64,000 nucleotides of DNA, from NCBI GenBank assembly GCA_964035795.1, contig OZ038326.1:1056061-1120060 (forward strand), given 5' to 3'. A program made the position numbers and the translations under genes. The notes under the pieces are model-generated. The model worked only from the letters and a program-made list of their open reading frames with translations, had not been told where the DNA came from and made no database searches. Within the stretch, counting starts at the first letter, position 1, and each line of letters starts with the position of its first letter. This document shows positions 1 through 15,441 of this stretch, one piece after another. Source of the stretch: Pterobdella sp. o SKG-2022. Its lineage: Eukaryota > Annelida > Clitellata > Hirudinida > Piscicolidae.

Positions 1-163
1 TCGAAGATCAATGCTAGAAGACATTTTCCATAAATTTTCGTAAAAACAAATATCTTTAGTAATATTGGAAACACGAGAACCTTCTTGTTATTTATACCGC
101 ATGCAGAAAATAGTCAAAAAAGCTAAAGAAATGAGCCACAGTTTTGATAATTCAAAAACAATG
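1..163. other. 3' flank of the first receptor gene
   Basis: This AT-rich DNA lies downstream of the minus-strand receptor stop codon at 164-166. It is expected to hold that gene's 3' UTR. I see no AATAAA on the minus strand here, so the poly(A) site may be off the window or use a variant signal. Confidence 0.5.
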
Positions 164-2379
164 TTATTTTTTTCTACGAAACGACCACAAACGTGATAAA
201 ATAGTTCTAAATCTTCTCCCAAAAAGAGCGAATATGAAAAAGTTCAAAGAAGACTTAAGCACCAAGAAGGCTTCACTTATCAGACCGATAACCACATAAT
301 GTTTGGTGTTAAGGTACCCCTTCATTGAGTCGATGTTTCTCTCACATAGACTCAGAGTCCTTATGACAAACTCCGGAGTTTCGCATATGAAGAAAACGAG
401 AATCACGTAGACTAAGACGACAGAGGCGTTCAGTTCAGTTCCGCTCAGTTTCATTGGTATGTGGTAAGAAACGATTCTGGGGCCACCTTTGTACGGAATC
501 AAAATTGCTGCGGTGTTGTGCTTGTGGCTTGAAGTGCTGCAGGATTTGTTATAGTGGTGAGGACAGAAGAAATTGTTCATTATGTTTTTTGTCATATTCT
601 TTCCATTTGATGCATTGTTTGTATCGTGGTTTATAGTTTCAGGGCTGTTTTTATAGGAAAATACCATTTTATAATGCTTGTGTTTACTGGCGGAAGAGTC
701 ACTAGATGAGTTTTTATAATGGGAAGATCCTTTAGTGTCTCCAGAGCTGTTATTGCACTGGAGTTGTTTTATATAATTATGATTCATGCACACAGGACTG
801 TTTTGTAGTTGCAGCAACTTGTGTGCATTGAGACTTGCGTTTGAGTTATTGTATGTATCACTTAGAGGCCGGCTCTTAAGGTTGGGTACACTCATTTGGT
901 CACCTTTTAGACACTCGTTACTCCAATCATTACTAAGGTTTCGTTGACTTCTCCAGATGAACCTCATTTGTTTTGAGTTCTTGCAATAACTCTTACAACA
1001 ATTATTCGCCTGATTGGGTGTAAGCTTTTCAAATTCATTCGCTAATCTCTCGTTTTTTGAGAATTTCTTGAAAGAGATATGTTGGCCCGAATAATGTGAT
1101 GGTTGTTTGTAATGGGAACATTTGTATTTATTGGTGTGTGAAATTCTAATCGCTCGAATGAGTTGTATATTTATGCAGCTTATAGTGACGAATGGAATCA
1201 AAAACAAGAAAATTAAATAAACGCCATCCAAGTACAAGTTTGCATACCAATGGTTGAAAAAAGCCGGTTTGAACATAATGTAGTATTTTCTTCCAATCTC
1301 TTGTATCTCCGATGTGTTTGCATCAAGTGCCGGTGTCGCATTTGACTGGGTAGCTATATTTTCTACTATTAAATCGCTTGCATTTAGTGTATCAAGGTTC
1401 TTTATTGCACCAACTGATTTTAGCTGCGTGGCTTCAGGCGTGAAATATGTCAAAAGGTCATTGGTCGTTTGAGGATTTTGTGTTCTGTATTGCATATCTG
1501 AAACGTTTCTATGAAGATATGATGATTGGATGAGAAAAAAGGATATATTTGGCAAAGAGGTTGTTTTGGTTGAGTTGGTAGAATTCGATGGAAGCATATT
1601 CTGAGAGGACTGGAGTGAGAGACAACTATCCGGATCCCACAAATCACAAACTTGTTTGTCAAAGAACGTTGGCAGATTCAATAATACTGCAGCAAAAAGC
1701 AACACAACAGAATATTTTTTTCTAGTTGATAGATTGAACTTGGTTATAGCAATGTTGGGATATTTCACCCAAATTATTCTGTCGATGGCCATCAAAACAG
1801 TCAGCCATATTCCCATGGTTTGTGTCACTCTGGAGCAGGGCTGCACGATGAGCTGCATGAAAAATGTTGAAGTTGAGAAAATTAAAAAAAAAATTAATCA
1901 TATGGTTTTGGCTCAAATTAAATTATTTAAAAAATATTTTCAATTCAATGTGATTATTTCATCATTTTTAACGTGAAACAAGATAACGTTAATGATGAAT
2001 TACAAATCTTCAAAAACTCACTTGCATGTTTTGAAACTGCAACTCAGCAATCAAATGCTCAGCAGGGTAGCGCAAGAGAGCCATCAATAAGTAGCACAAA
2101 TCGAAGAAGGAGAGCACCTGCGGCAGTAGCTCATTTTTGTTTTTTAACATAAAAACCCATTAAATAATAGAAATAATATTAAAAAACAAAAAAACACTAA
2201 TTGATAAAAACCTCACACAAACTTATCAGCCCATAAATTCAAAGTTTCACCTGCAAAAGAAAAAGAGATTTGCTGCTTCTCTTTTCGATTCTTAGCGCCA
2301 GAATACTGCATATGTTACCAACGATTCCAAGCATTATCAAGACCGTCAAAAAGCATCTCATCACTACCACCATGCTCAA
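164..2379 (-). CDS. Class A peptide-type G-protein-coupled receptor (FMRFamide-receptor-like), three firm coding exons
   Basis: Exons on the minus strand are 2379-2251, 2117-2022 and 1852-164, all joined in phase 0 by GT-AG introns. The first holds helix 1 (a GIVGN motif), the second helix 2 (LSFFDLCYLLMALLRY). The third runs from helix 3 to the stop, 562 residues. Helix 3 has IWLTVLMAIDR followed by DRI instead of DRY. Helix 7 ends SSLNFFIFALFGRRFR, the NPxxY region in the form typical of FMRFamide-receptor-like proteins. Cys is present just before helix 3 (QPC) and twice in loop 2, fitting the usual disulfide. Extracellular loop 2 is very long (about 140 residues, many N-x-S/T sites) and intracellular loop 3 is about 210 residues, Ser/Asn/Lys-rich. 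The role is inferred: plasma-membrane sensing of a peptide ligand. The acceptor-derived exon at 2379 has no proven start; the first ATG (2373-2371) sits inside helix 1, so an N-terminal exon upstream is expected. The ligand cannot be read from the sequence. Confidence 0.85.
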
Positions 2380-4047
2380 CTGGGATGGTTAAGGTGAATA
2401 AGGGTGAAATGAATTCTAATGTTAGTTTTTGTTGTTCATAAATCCCTTTCAATGTTATACTATTTGTGAAGTATGCTCAACATTTTTCGTGAAAATTTTT
2501 CATTTTGAAATAAACTTGTAACTTTTTGAGGAATATATTATTTAAATGTTCAAAATGATTTTGAAAATTTTCATTAGCTTTTTCAATTTATAAAAAAAAT
2601 TCTTTGTTGCTCCTAGCGACAAGTGTTCTTCATTTCTTACAATTTTTCATTATTTTGCTGTTTTAAAATCAAATGGACAAAAGCTTATAAACTATAAAAA
2701 ACCAAATATTTAAAACGTACTTGATAATGTTACTTTGTCAACGAAAAACTTTGTGCTTAATAAAATTACCTTTTGTGTTCATTAAATTTGCAGTATTTAC
2801 TTTGGCTAAAGAAGATTAAATAGTTGTAATTGTGAAAACTTTTAGAGGGAAACTAAATTTGAATCAATAATGGAAAGGTGCGTTTTCTACCTGGAAATTG
2901 AATTTTAGATATCTTTTCTGACAGGAATGTTTAAGCTAACCTATCACGCTTAGTTGAAATTAAATTAAGCTTGGCAGGGTGGGATAGAGAAAAAATCTTT
3001 GAAAAAAATTTAATAGAGATTCATTGATCTGGAATCAAAAAAAAATTATCAACGTTTATCCATATCTTGTCTTTTTAATCAGAAGAACTATGAGCTCAAA
3101 ATAATTTACTTTTTTAATTTTAAAAGATGAAAGAAGGGTGTAAATTATTTAAACCCAAATTGACAAGAGATGTCTCATTGGAGTCAAAAGCATTGTAGGC
3201 TCTACGACAGAACTGAAAATCTTGAGACCAAAGAAGCTTAAGGCCATATTTTTTTCTTGATAGTAGTTTTCTGGTTTTTTTGTGTTTCTTGGTTCAAGTT
3301 TAACTGATCGATTATTCAAAAATAATAGCCACAAAACACTCTCAACAAATATTTTTCATGTTTTTTTTAAACATTTTATTAAAATAGAAATGCTGAAATT
3401 TTTTTTATAAGTTATTCACCAAAAACTTTACAAAAAAACGGGTATTTTTTATTGAAATCTTTTGATATTTTTTTTAAATTTCGTGAAAACTCAACTTTGA
3501 GTGTGAAAACCATTTGAATTTTCTCAAATAAGGAAAAAAAGGTTTTAAATATATAAGAGCAAATAGCTTTGTAATCCCATTTTGTTCAAAAGCTCAATGT
3601 TAGGTTTTTTGACTAACATTCCAAGTCAAAACAGCCCTATCCAGAAAAAAGAACAGTGAAAAAATACTAGCCCGTATCTCAATCAATAAGACGCAGTGAA
3701 CTACGAGGTTTAAAAAATGAAGCCATTTTATGTGCATTTAATGAGAGACGCATTTGATTTTTTATTATTTCCCAGAGACATTTTATGTATTTTCATAAAG
3801 TAATTGTCAATGAAAAGTCAATTTTATGAGTTTTAATAAATTTATTAACAATTAAGTTTACAAAAAGCAATATTTTGATGCTTTTTATCCAACTGAAATT
3901 TCCGATAGATGCTAATGAGTTATGAAAAGGTTGAATTTGTAGAAAATGTTAGTTGAATGAAAAAAAGAACCAAAATATTGCCTCTTTTTTGAAGTTATTT
4001 TTCAAAAAATTAACAAAAAATGATACATGATGTATCTGAGGAATTGA

Positions 4048-4138
4048 AGTTTAAGATATAATTTTCGGTAAGTATGAGTTCACCATTAGCATGCTAATAT
4101 TTTATGGTAAGACTTACCGAAAACTATAGCTTAAGTTT
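4048..4138. repeat. Imperfect palindrome of about 90 bp
   Basis: The arms at 4048-4073 and 4112-4138 are near-perfect inverted copies that share a TTTTCGGTAAGT block. The middle holds an exact 14-bp palindrome, ATTAGCATGCTAAT, at 4085-4098. The element could extrude as a cruciform or mark a small fold-back transposon. No target-site duplication is obvious. Confidence 0.6.
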
Positions 4139-5106
4139 AAATAGGTGTATTAAAATTCTTCAAATTGATGTTTTATAGATAATTTTTATTATTATATAAA
4201 TTTGAACGATAATAAATGTGTGTTAATTGTGTCATGGATTGTTAGACGCCTCACTTTATCTTCATTAGACGTATGCATTCAGAGCTGGGTTTTAACTATT
4301 TTAATATATTTATAAAACTTTGATTTAAAAAGAGAAATTAAAAGCTGATAACAAAAATTGGAAACCAGGTTTGAAAAAACAAAAAAAATCTTCTATTCAA
4401 TGTTTTTTATTACAGTTGTTTCAAAGAAATAAATTCCTTGGAAAACTTCCCTATTTTGAATATTGGAAAAGTTTATCTGAAAAAAAAATTGAAAAAGTGA
4501 ATCTAAAATAAGACAATGAACTGTTTTTGAAGAAGTTTTAATTACCATGCTATCAAATAACGGAGGTAATCAAGCTATTGATTCCCCAAAATGCCAAACA
4601 AAAGTTAGTGAACGTCCATAAAGCTTGTGTGTGATTATTCGAGTCAAAAGTTCTCTGTAAATGAAAAAAAGGTACGTGAAAATAAACACTGTCTTGCATG
4701 AGTTGATGAGAAATTTTTTTCGGTATAAAAATACAGCTATGTGTGAAGCTTTTTTGTGTATCTGAAGTTTAAAAACACCCATATATGAAAAATTTTTATG
4801 CCTTAGGTCTATTCGGGTGTACGTTCGTGTGTGTACGCTTTTCGCTCCATAGGTGTGAGAAAAAGGTGAAAAAAAAATCTGGTGCCTTAATAAAAGTCAA
4901 ATTTTTAAATGCAGCAATAAAATGAAATATACAAGAATCATTTTTAGTTGAGTTTTTTAGTTTTTTTTTGAAAAATAAAACCATGGAATTTTCAGAGTAA
5001 TCATTGTTTAAAGTTTGAAAAAAAAATAAATAAATTTTAATGAATAACATTGACTGCATTTGCAAAAAGCTTTTAAAACTGAAAAATTAAAATCTCTATC
5101 ATTCAG

Positions 5107-5225
5107 TATAAAAGTAGGCCAAATTAAATTGAGTTACATTCACAATCCAAGCTCACAACTATTAACTATGCCGCAGTTGTCAGAAAAAAACCTCATGAAT
5201 ATTGGAGTCTAACTTAAATAAGCAC
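5107..5225 (+). promoter_or_regulatory. Possible TATA promoter and non-coding first exon
   Basis: TATAAAAG lies at 5107-5114. About 25-30 bases on is an initiator-like TTACATTC (near 5131), and a consensus donor GTAAGT follows at 5226. Between them an ATG at 5168 opens a frame of only 14 codons, so the exon would be a leader. It would lie antisense within the proposed first-receptor intron. I could not find the next exon. TATA-like strings are common by chance in DNA this AT-rich. Confidence 0.25.
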
Positions 5226-5483
5226 GTAAGTTTAGAATTTTTTGACTGGTTAATTAGCAAAGCAGCCTATCAGAAAAGAGTTTTTGTTCAACGAATGATG
5301 GAGATGAGTGGAAGAAAGATGCAATACCGAGAAAAATTGATCAGACTAATAAAAAACTCTAGTATTGAAAGTTTTTAACATTGCTTAAAAACGTAGAATA
5401 TTAAAATTTTTTAAAAAATTCTTATTAATAATCTCACAAGTAGCTTGATATTAGAATTTCCTATAAAAAATTTAATGTCCCAC

Positions 5484-5758
5484 GAAACTACAAACTTCGA
5501 TGGGTGGTTCATAATCCCTGGCCATTGCTTCATGTTCTTCATCTTCAACCTTATACTTTGTTGTGATTTGATAAAATATTTTTTTGTTAGTTGTTAGTTT
5601 TTTTTGGTTATATCCATTTTGATTGTTCAGTTGAGGTTTGACATCTTGTGAATATGTGTCTTCATTATTTGCTTTTGTTATTTCGTTGTTTGAGAAGTCG
5701 GCTATTTTCGTCTCAATTGATTTTGTTAATGAGATTATCAGAAAACAAACGACCACGG
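5484..5758 (-). CDS. Candidate N-terminal (extracellular) exon of the first receptor
   Basis: This minus-strand frame of about 91 codons is bounded by a possible acceptor (AAAAAATAG before 5758) and a possible donor (GTGGGA after 5484). It opens with a hydrophobic run (VVVCFLIISL), like the end of a signal peptide, and continues as polar, acidic sequence ending DYEPPIEVCSF. Joined in phase 0 to the helix 1 exon at 2379, it would give a normal receptor N-terminus with a Cys just before helix 1. Its frame is closed upstream by a stop 9-11 bases before the acceptor, and no Met precedes it, so the true start must be in another exon that I did not find. The donor is weak. It could instead be part of an unrelated secreted-protein gene. 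The placement is inference. Confidence 0.4.
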
Positions 5759-7653
5759 CTATTTTTTACCCTTATCAGTTAGTTCAACAAATTCAAGCAT
5801 AGTTGTAAACTAAAATCCATTTGATTTTTTTCAATAAAATCTTTTTGAAAAACCATTATACCTCAACTCCAATGAAAAAACTTTAATTTTATTTCTTCAA
5901 AACCAATTATGCTACGTTAAAAAAGCGTTAAATTAAAAATTTAAAAATTCGCCGCTTATTTATAAGCGTTTACCGGCCTTGTAGCCGCAATCAATATAAA
6001 GCCAGTTCATAGAGATGCAGAATCATTACTGATATACCCTGTATACCACTATATGTCCATACAAAGACCTATTTTCTCATTTTAATAGTTGTATATAGAA
6101 GTTAATTATATAAGTTAGTTTTTTATATGTTTTTAGTTCTAGTTTGAGTATGAATTGAATGGGAAACTGCGAGATGAGCGGAGATGCAGTCAAGATAAAA
6201 TGATGCCTTCTGTTAATTTATTTTCCTACAAGGTTCCAAGCAATATCTGGCATTGATTTTTTTTCGGCTTTTTAGCATTTTTTTGTTTCATATCCAAATT
6301 CCTATGAAACACATTCTGTATGGAATTTATTGAAGGTTTTATGGACTTTTTTTCACTACTTTCAATGCAGTCATATTTTTTCATTTTTTTGCACTCGACA
6401 ATATTTATTGTGTTTTATAAATCATAACATTCCGACATCAGCAAAAATATGATAAATCTCTACAAGAAATTCTCTCAAACCTGGAATAACCATAGAAGGA
6501 TGGTATCCAAAAAACTCATTGTTAAGTCGCCTTTTTTGTTTTCAAACATTCTTTACCATTTTTATAAATACATTTATTTATTTTGAGTTTTTATTTTTTT
6601 TGCCATTTCCATTAACAGAACCTTGATCAGTTATCGGAATTTTGTTTATATGTCGATTTGTTCGTAAATAAAGTTTTTTTTAATTTTGCAATAGATTTTT
6701 TGTGCTTTCATCAAAAACTGCCATCCTCATTCATTAATTTTGAACTGCTATGTTATTCATAAAAAATACTAGCCAAAACCGTGATGTTTGTCTATTTCCC
6801 TAACGGAGCTTCCCGATACAATTTTTCACACCTGAAAATGATATACCATTAAAAAAAATGTATTAACGAAATACCCAACAACCCGAGTTTTGGTGTCTGT
6901 TTTTATAACCATTTCAGCCTCGTATTTCACAATCCTGCTATTAGTTTTGAAACGTTGGAAACAGTAAGGTAATCTCCCTAATTGTGGTTTCTATTGTAAA
7001 ATTGATGAAATCTGAAAACATCATCAAGCCAATCAAAAGAATAAAAATAGAAAAAAATTTATGAATAAGTAAGCAGGTGTAAAAATAGCATGGGAAATTT
7101 CAACTTTATAAAAATAGCTTTTTTTGTATTATTTTGAATATCTAAAAATAAATAGGTTTGTGAATAAAGGCAAAATTTTTTTTAACTCGTGCTTGATTTC
7201 GGTTTTAAAATAATTTGATTAAAAATATTTCAAGTTCTTACCAAGCTTTCAAGTGGAGTTTCTAATTTTTTTCTTATATTTTCTCAAAATAAATGTGAAA
7301 AATAAATTAAAAAAGAATTTGATCAAAATTTTAAATTTTTTTTGATTAAATTTTTATTCTATTCTTACTGTTTAAAGTTGAATTTAATAAATTTTCTCAC
7401 AGATGTTAAATTTTGTTTTCAAAACTCGTCTTCTAATAAATAATCAAAAAAAAAATTTAAACACTGCAACCAACATTTTCTTCATCAAAAAAAATGAACC
7501 TAATAATTACGAAAAAATATTTCAACCACATAATCCAAAACAATAACCCCCTCCACACAACCCATCAAAACCACATAAACCCCACTCAACACCCTTCCAC
7601 TTAATGCAAGAAAAATAAAACACATCTATACTCAACGCTATAACGAAAGTTCC
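5759..7653. other. AT-rich intergenic DNA
   Basis: I see no coding exon, RNA gene or repeat that I can support. The sequence is dominated by A and T runs. Confidence 0.5.
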
Positions 7654-7690
7654 AACGTCATTCGTGACGTAACACAGCCCTGTGACGTCA
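7654..7690. promoter_or_regulatory. Cluster of CRE/ATF-type sites
   Basis: Within 37 bp there is a half site AACGTCA (7654-7660), TGACGTAA (7665-7672) and a full palindromic TGACGTCA (7683-7690). This is the known binding core of CREB/ATF bZIP factors. CpG-containing words are rare in the surrounding AT-rich DNA, so three in a row stand out. The cluster lies about 1.9 kb upstream of the candidate N-terminal exon of the first receptor and 2.5 kb downstream of the p38 stop, so the target gene is unknown. Confidence 0.45.
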
Positions 7691-10216
7691 AAAAGAGTCG
7701 TATAATTCTATATGGCGTCTTGAATGTAGAATGGCCTTGGAATGAGCTATTTCTTTGAGGTTGAAGTGCTCTTAATATTATTATTTTAATTATTTATTCT
7801 TTATTATTTTTTTTATGTTTTATTTTTTTTCTTTAAATATAAAAATTATTTTTTTAAGTTCTTATGATGTTGAAGTAGTTAGAACTTTAATAAATTATGA
7901 AGCATAAAAAATATTTCCATTTTGGTCATAAAATCATTCATCATAAAACTAAAGCTGTTAATAAACCCTACTCTTAAGGCCACTTAATTCAATATTATAT
8001 AATTTAATCATATTCATAAAAGATATTTTCATCCCAAAAAATTAATTTGGTTGGCGGTCACTGTTTGAGCAACATTTGCGCAGTAAGCTTCGAAAAACAA
8101 GCGCTTATGATGTTTGTATGCTCAATTATGGAAACAAAGGAATTAAATGTTCTGTTATGGAGATGGACAAATAAGATGTTCTATTATAGGAATGATAGAA
8201 TGAAATTTTTTTTTGTGGGAAGAAACGAATGAAATGGGGAAAAATAACCTCAATAACAGAAGAATGGTGAAATTTAAAAGGGAAGTATAAAAAGGAATAA
8301 ATCAAACTCAATAAATGAAGACTTCATTTGGATTTGAAATTTTAAACTTTTTTCTAATAGCTTATAAATAAACTAACAAAATGACGTTGAAAAAACAAAA
8401 AAACTTGGTAAAAAGTAAGCATAAGGAGGTTAATATAGCTGAGAGTACACAAACGTCCTTCAAATTACGCGGAAAGTTATTTTTAAATTTGTTCTATTTC
8501 CAGCGATAAAAGAATTTATTTCCGGAATTGATAAAATGAATGACGTACTGCTTACAATGGAGAATATTCATGAGATGTTTTTAGATTCGATTTATTTTCA
8601 TTATTAAAGATTAACATTCAACAAAATAAGCTTTTTAATTTCCAAAATTTTAGAGCAAGATTTATAAAAATGTATGCTATCAGTCCAACTGCTCTCAATA
8701 ACTTTTTAGAATATCTAAAATTAAATTATAAAACACATTATGTATCAAATTTTGACGTATATTTCTTGTGAGAGTATTTTTTTTGATGCACTTTTTTTAC
8801 GAATGATTTTTCATTTGATTCGGAAATCGAGTTAGCATTTCATCCTTGAGATTCTTATTTATCTTGCCACGCAAATGGTTGAAAAATAATTTTAAAAAAT
8901 TTTTATATTAAAAATCTGGTCATCCTAATTGAGTTATTGAAAATCATTTTTTGTTGAATCTGAAATTGATTACTTTTCGAATGTAAATATAAATCAACAA
9001 AAGTAAGACTCATTTGAAATTCACTGGAAAAATCAAGATGAAAACTTTTTGTTCCTCATTGTTTTAAAACTGCACATTTTTATCTTAAATTTAAATGGTT
9101 GTAGATATTTGCATAGAAAATACTATCCACGGATTTTTTAGCCAATCTGAGCACAAAATAAATTAGCAGTTTGAAAGTTAATCAAAATACCCAGCCACCT
9201 CAACATTTGAATTAAACAAAAAAGTCAAAAAAGTGCTTGAATTTAGCTGAATCAGTTTCAGAATTTATTTAACAATGAAACCCTCGGAGAACGTTGTGTT
9301 AAGACAAATTTATTCGGCAATTTTGCTTTCATTAAAGATAGATTGTAATCTAATACATCAATTAGTATTTTTATGCACCAACAATCACCCACCATCACTA
9401 CTGTAGCATTTACACCATCAAGGGTTCCTTTGAAGGTTTGAAATGTAGACACACCTTAAAAAAGTGAGTCATTTATAAGGGGGATAGCAGATTACAACGT
9501 TCACTTGAAAGGTGACAGTAATTGGCAGAGATTAGTGGTGCAGTTTACAATTGATTAAAATATAGCTTAAAAAATAATGTATATATAATTCAAAAATCAA
9601 AATAGCAATCGACGACTTAAAACGAAATAAATATTAATAAATTAAAACAGTTTAAAAGTGAAACTAAAATTCATCATGATAGAAACATGCGTGATTTACA
9701 ATCAGGTGATTTGAAATCGAAAGAGATTCATAACAAGTATTTACACCAAAGAATCAGCATTGAAACAAAATGACATAACTTGATCAAAAGGTAGTTATTT
9801 GGGCAAAACGAAGTAATTTTTAGTTTAAAAAATTTGAGCTAGAAATAAACATATTTCTAGATGAAGAATTGAAATGGGTAAACTATTATTAACGGTCAAC
9901 CTAACTAGCGTAACACTGCTAACCATGGCTGAAATGATTTGAAAGCTACTCTTACTCTTTGATACAGAGACTTAATATTTTCATGATCAAGTCGAATATT
10001 CAAAATTTCATTGAAATCATTATCCTTCATCTACATATAATTACAAAGCCGCAAAAACTTGAGCCTCCACTTGAAAATATAAATCTCAACAAAACCCCAT
10101 ACTCAATACTTCAACATACTCAACCATCTTTCCTGAAACGATTCACAAACCTTCTAAAGACACACACTCCTTGTAACTCACACTTTCCTCAATACAGTCA
10201 CACTACCTCAAACTCC
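7691..10216. other. Intergenic stretch, including the p38 3' flank
   Basis: I see no supported gene. A plus-strand frame at 9959-10321 is partly the reverse complement of the last p38 exon and is not counted. The A/C-rich plus strand at 10050-10216 is probably the p38 3' UTR read in reverse. Short frames at 8047-8232, 8126-8311 and 9258-9452 have no family signal. Confidence 0.45.
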
Positions 10217-14267
<4,051 letters not shown>

Positions 14268-15380
14268 TTTCAAATGCAGAAACTTCTTTTTTCAATGAAA
14301 TAGGAACAAGTTAAGATTTCAATATGTTATTTTAAGTTGTTTTTAAAACCTTTATTGCCTTTCTTCCGGTTCCAGATGAAATTTATTTATCGGCTTAAAA
14401 ATCAGCAAAGTTTTTATAATTCGTCAACAAATATTTAATCTACTAGATTTCAATAAATATCTAAATTTAATGAAATCCATTAATTTTTTAGCATAAAATT
14501 ATTTTATGAATCCTTAATAGTCAACTATATCGGACAAACAGGAGTTTTCAAGAGCGCATTACTCTTTTTAATTAATTCTTCAAACTTATTCGAAAACGTG
14601 ATCTTTTTGAAACAATAAATTAAAATGAAGTTTGTAAATTTTTCAAAACTTTTTAAAAAGTATTTCCCAAAATAAATTTAAACAGTTTATACAAAAAATT
14701 CGAAGTTATTTTTGTCAAAATAAGTTATTAACAATATATTTCCGTTTTTTATATTTTTAAAGACTATTCAAGAAAAAAAACGAAAATACTATGGAATGCT
14801 TTTTAAAGCACCGTCAAAACAAACATTTTGAAGCACAACTACATAATAACTCACAAAATGGACACGAAACATTCTTTTTGACACAACGTTTAGTATATCG
14901 CAAAAACATTGGTATTGGAGATTATGTACTATCAAAAAAGCATAAATGCTCGACATAGTATCTCTAAACTACAATAAAATTACTATCTCGTAACGTGATT
15001 GAGATAAAAATCTAAATAATACAAAAATACTTTTTCACTATGAGAATAAATTGAAAAAAAATTCATTTGAGTACACTAAAGTCAAATTTTATAGCTTTTT
15101 TGGTAGTCTCAGATGAGCTCACAATATTTATTTCAAATCAAATTCGTGCTTATATTCAAACAATAATGCAGGCTCAAATATCAAACTTCTCTTTTGAAAT
15201 AGTCTGAAGAGCAAAAGTCGTAATGAAAAAGTGATGTTGTTTTTGAGATGGTTCGCTGAGTTGAATAAGTACTTAAATACAAAATATCTTTAGTTAATGA
15301 TTTTTATAGCACATTGTACATTTCAAAAAAGTACACGATAAATACACCTTAAATCAATCCTTCAAGAAATTAATTTATAA
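14268..15380. other. Intergenic: p38 promoter side and 3' side of the second receptor
   Basis: Just over 1.1 kb of AT-rich DNA between two minus-strand genes. The part next to 14267 must hold the p38 5' UTR and promoter. I see no TATA box placed convincingly and no other gene. Confidence 0.5.
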
Positions 15381-15386
15381 TTTATT
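15381..15386 (-). terminator. Poly(A) signal AATAAA for the second receptor
   Basis: TTTATT on the plus strand reads AATAAA on the minus strand, 56 bases beyond the receptor's stop codon. The spacing is normal for a short 3' UTR. The hexamer is common by chance in AT-rich DNA. Confidence 0.5.
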
Positions 15387-15441
15387 ACATTTCAAGAAAA
15401 TTTTTTTTTTCACATTTTAAAACGAATTTTCACCAAATTAA

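Larger units (their letters stand above)
2380..5483. other. AT-rich stretch, probably an intron of the first receptor
   Basis: No exon is visible here on either strand beyond the items listed separately (the palindrome at 4048-4138 and the possible promoter at 5107-5225). Open frames at 3149-3334, 4570-4782 and 4796-5065 are short, low in complexity and lack splice borders or family motifs. If the exon at 5484-5758 is real, this whole stretch is one intron of about 3.1 kb. Confidence 0.45.
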
